Shown: piece by piece, positions 63,072 through 64,000 of the stretch
How positions within the stretch are numbered: position 1 is the first letter of the stretch
Layout: the number at the start of each line of letters is the position of its first letter
Virus record (IMG/VR): IMGVR_UViG_3300020160_000328
Coordinates: 1 to 64,000 of that record
Length of the DNA: 64,000 nucleotides
Strand: one strand, 5' to 3'
From: a virus
Position numbers and translations under genes: made by a program
Notes under the pieces: generated by a model
Seen by the model: only the letters and a program-made list of their open reading frames with translations
Database searches by the model: none
Told to the model about the DNA's origin: nothing

Positions 63072-63263
63072 ATGTCAAAATCAGAAACATCAAGTAAAGG
63101 TATAGGTTTTGGAGGATTATTAACAGTACTATTTATTGGTTTGAAACTTACAAATCATATTGCATGGTCTTGGTGGTGGGTATTATCTCCACTATGGTTA
63201 CCTGCTGTAATAGTATTAGGAATAGTCTTAATTGCTTTAATTTTTAAAGCTGTATTAACTTAA
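63072..63263 (+). CDS. small membrane protein, 'transmembrane Fragile-X-F' type
   Basis: 63 residues. Two hydrophobic helices (FGGLLTVLFIGLKL and LWLPAVIVLGIVLIALIF) flank the conserved-looking WSWWWVLSP. This pattern is the small phage and bacterial family often labelled transmembrane Fragile-X-F protein. Role unknown. Located inside the tRNA array. Confidence 0.75.
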   Translation: MSKSETSSKGIGFGGLLTVLFIGLKLTNHIAWSWWWVLSPLWLPAVIVLGIVLIALIFKAVLT

Positions 63264-63266
63264 TAC

Positions 63267-63341
63267 ATTCCCCTGAAGCTTTAAGGTGAAGCACATCACT
63301 TTTAATGATGGGAAGTTGGGTCAGTACCACCCAGGGGAACA
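63267..63341 (+). tRNA. tRNA-Lys(TTT) with atypical T-loop
   Basis: Acceptor ATTCCCC/GGGGAAC (first pair mismatched), anticodon stem CATCA/TGATG, loop CTTTTAA (TTT). T stem TGGGT/ACCCA closes CAGTACC, which lacks the usual TTC sequence. Functional status uncertain. Confidence 0.75.
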
Positions 63342-63344
63342 ATT

Positions 63345-63427
63345 GCAAGAGTGGCTTAATAACGAACTGGTATAGTAAGTAGTTTTAGAAACTACTAGCT
63401 TTGTGGGTTCAACTCCCACCTCTTGTA
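63345..63427 (+). tRNA. tRNA-Leu(TAG)
   Basis: Acceptor GCAAGAG/CTCTTGT, anticodon stem GTAGT/ACTAC, loop TTTAGAA (TAG), extended variable region, T-arm GTGGG-TTCAACT-CCCAC. Confidence 0.9.
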
Positions 63428-63434
63428 CAACAAT

Positions 63435-63520
63435 GCCTTCATGGTGGAATGGTAGACACGAGGGACTTAAAATCCCTTCCTCAGAAATGGGGGGTGCAAG
63501 TTCGAGTCTTGCTGGAGGTA
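63435..63520 (+). tRNA. tRNA-Leu(TAA)
   Basis: Acceptor GCCTTCA/TGGAGGT, D-arm GGTGGAATGGTAGACAC, anticodon loop CTTAAAA (TAA), long variable arm, T-arm GCAAG-TTCGAGT-CTTGC. Confidence 0.9.
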
Positions 63521-63649
63521 CAAGTATTGCAAAGATACTGATTAAAAACCTGTTCCCTGTCCTCATAACAGCTATAAGGCAGCTAGGAGTTGAATGTACA
63601 TTCGGGGTTATAAAAAGTACAAGGGTAAGTTAGGGTTCTTACCAAATTT
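63521..63649 (+). other. structured spacer between tRNAs
   Basis: No gene seen. Contains the palindrome GAATGTACATTC (~63591-63602), CTGTT/AACAG pairing (~63551-63572), and CAAGGGTA (63620-63627), which pairs with TACCCTTG (63746-63753) so as to enclose the following tRNA-Ser in an 8-bp precursor helix. Confidence 0.4.
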
Positions 63650-63735
63650 GGAGAGGTGTCAGAGATGGATTATTGTATCACTCTTGAAAAGTGATGGGTG
63701 TAACAGCCCCCTGGGTTCGAATCCCAGTCTCTCCT
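63650..63735 (+). tRNA. tRNA-Ser(TGA)
   Basis: Acceptor GGAGAGG/TCTCTCC, anticodon stem TCACT/AGTGA, loop CTTGAAA (TGA), long variable arm, T-arm CTGGG-TTCGAAT-CCCAG. Enclosed by the CAAGGGTA/TACCCTTG helix. Confidence 0.92.
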
Positions 63736-63900
63736 CAACATCCTGTACCCTTGAATCTTTGCTTTATATGTGGATAAAGCTCCCTGTATAAACATAAAAA
63801 GAGTAAACTCGTGAGCAAGTAATATTGTGGCAAACAGGATTAACTTGTGGCAAGCAGGTACTGGACCTGAAATAAAAGGGTAATAGAATAAGGTCCAAAT
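63736..63900 (+). other. repeat- and hairpin-rich spacer
   Basis: No gene seen. Holds a hairpin GCTTTAT/ATAAAGC (~63761-63780), a 14-nt direct repeat TTGTGGCAARCAGG (63825-63838 and 63845-63858, one mismatch), and TGGACCT/AGGTCCA pairing (~63862-63897). Confidence 0.45.
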
Positions 63901-63985
63901 AGAGAGGTGGCAGAGTGGTTTATTGCACAGTCCTGCTAAGACTGCGGGTGTAAAAGCTCCAAGAGTTCGAATCTCTTATTCTGCA
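63901..63985 (+). tRNA. tRNA-Ser(GCT) with poorly paired acceptor
   Basis: Anticodon stem CAGTC/GACTG, loop CTGCTAA (GCT), long variable arm, T-arm AAGAG-TTCGAAT-CTCTT. Acceptor AGAGAGG versus ATTCTGC pairs at only about four of seven positions. The D-arm is normal for Ser. Confidence 0.78.
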
Positions 63986-64000
63986 CATTTTTGCTGCGTT

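Noticed and set aside
60962-64000. Suppressor tRNA with anticodon CTA to explain the TAG gene
   Set aside because: I checked each anticodon loop found and none is CTA; it may lie beyond the right edge.

Overview
The window looks like 64 kb of a crAss-like phage (order Crassvirales) that infects a member of the Bacteroidota. The DNA is AT-rich, and the recognisable promoters have the Bacteroidota form (TTG, about 20 nt, TAnnTTTG). The minus-strand block carries a crAss-type head and tail gene order. It runs from a divergent intergenic region near 50.6-51.5 kb down to the left edge: zincin-like protein, small genes, M15 endolysin, GroES-like protein, terminase, portal, scaffold, major capsid protein, ring and fibre proteins, DnaQ-like and PD-(D/E)XK nucleases, IHF-like protein, a 2039-residue muzzle-like protein, cargo proteins, a 4879-residue protein with a DYDID RNA-polymerase-type motif fused to an SF1 helicase, and a further giant cargo protein cut by the left edge (1..3865).

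The divergent region (50.6-51.5 kb) holds back-to-back promoters, a compact hairpin-rich small RNA ending in a strong terminator, and four copies of a short ACCCYCACYTATKT repeat among palindromes. It is the best origin candidate in the window.

The plus-strand block (51.5-61 kb) is made of small, mostly unrecognised genes plus one operon. That operon has a MoxR-type AAA+ ATPase, a possible degenerate VWA-like protein and a TROVE-VWA protein (Ro60/Rsr family).

From 60.96 kb to the right edge lies an RNA-gene cluster: a probable tmRNA with a long tag frame and at least 14 tRNAs. Five copies of an RNA hairpin are also present. Each copy has the same internal loop (UAGUAA opposite ANUUUCU) between helices whose sequences differ completely but always pair. 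The hairpins fill the gaps between tRNAs. Their tips carry tRNA-like cargo: a Leu-like body, a Lys-like body whose acceptor is closed by a GAGA tetraloop, a circularly permuted but otherwise complete tRNA-His, a roughly 170-nt insert, and a minimal tip. Because the same genome encodes a Ro-family protein, these are best read as a set of phage Y RNAs (tRNA-mimicking partners of Ro). That system is the most novel thing in the window.

TAG is almost absent as a stop codon. One structural gene (18558..20129) is interrupted by a single in-frame TAG, which suggests amber readthrough or reassignment as known in some crAss-like phages. No CTA-anticodon tRNA is visible here, but the tRNA cluster runs off the right edge.
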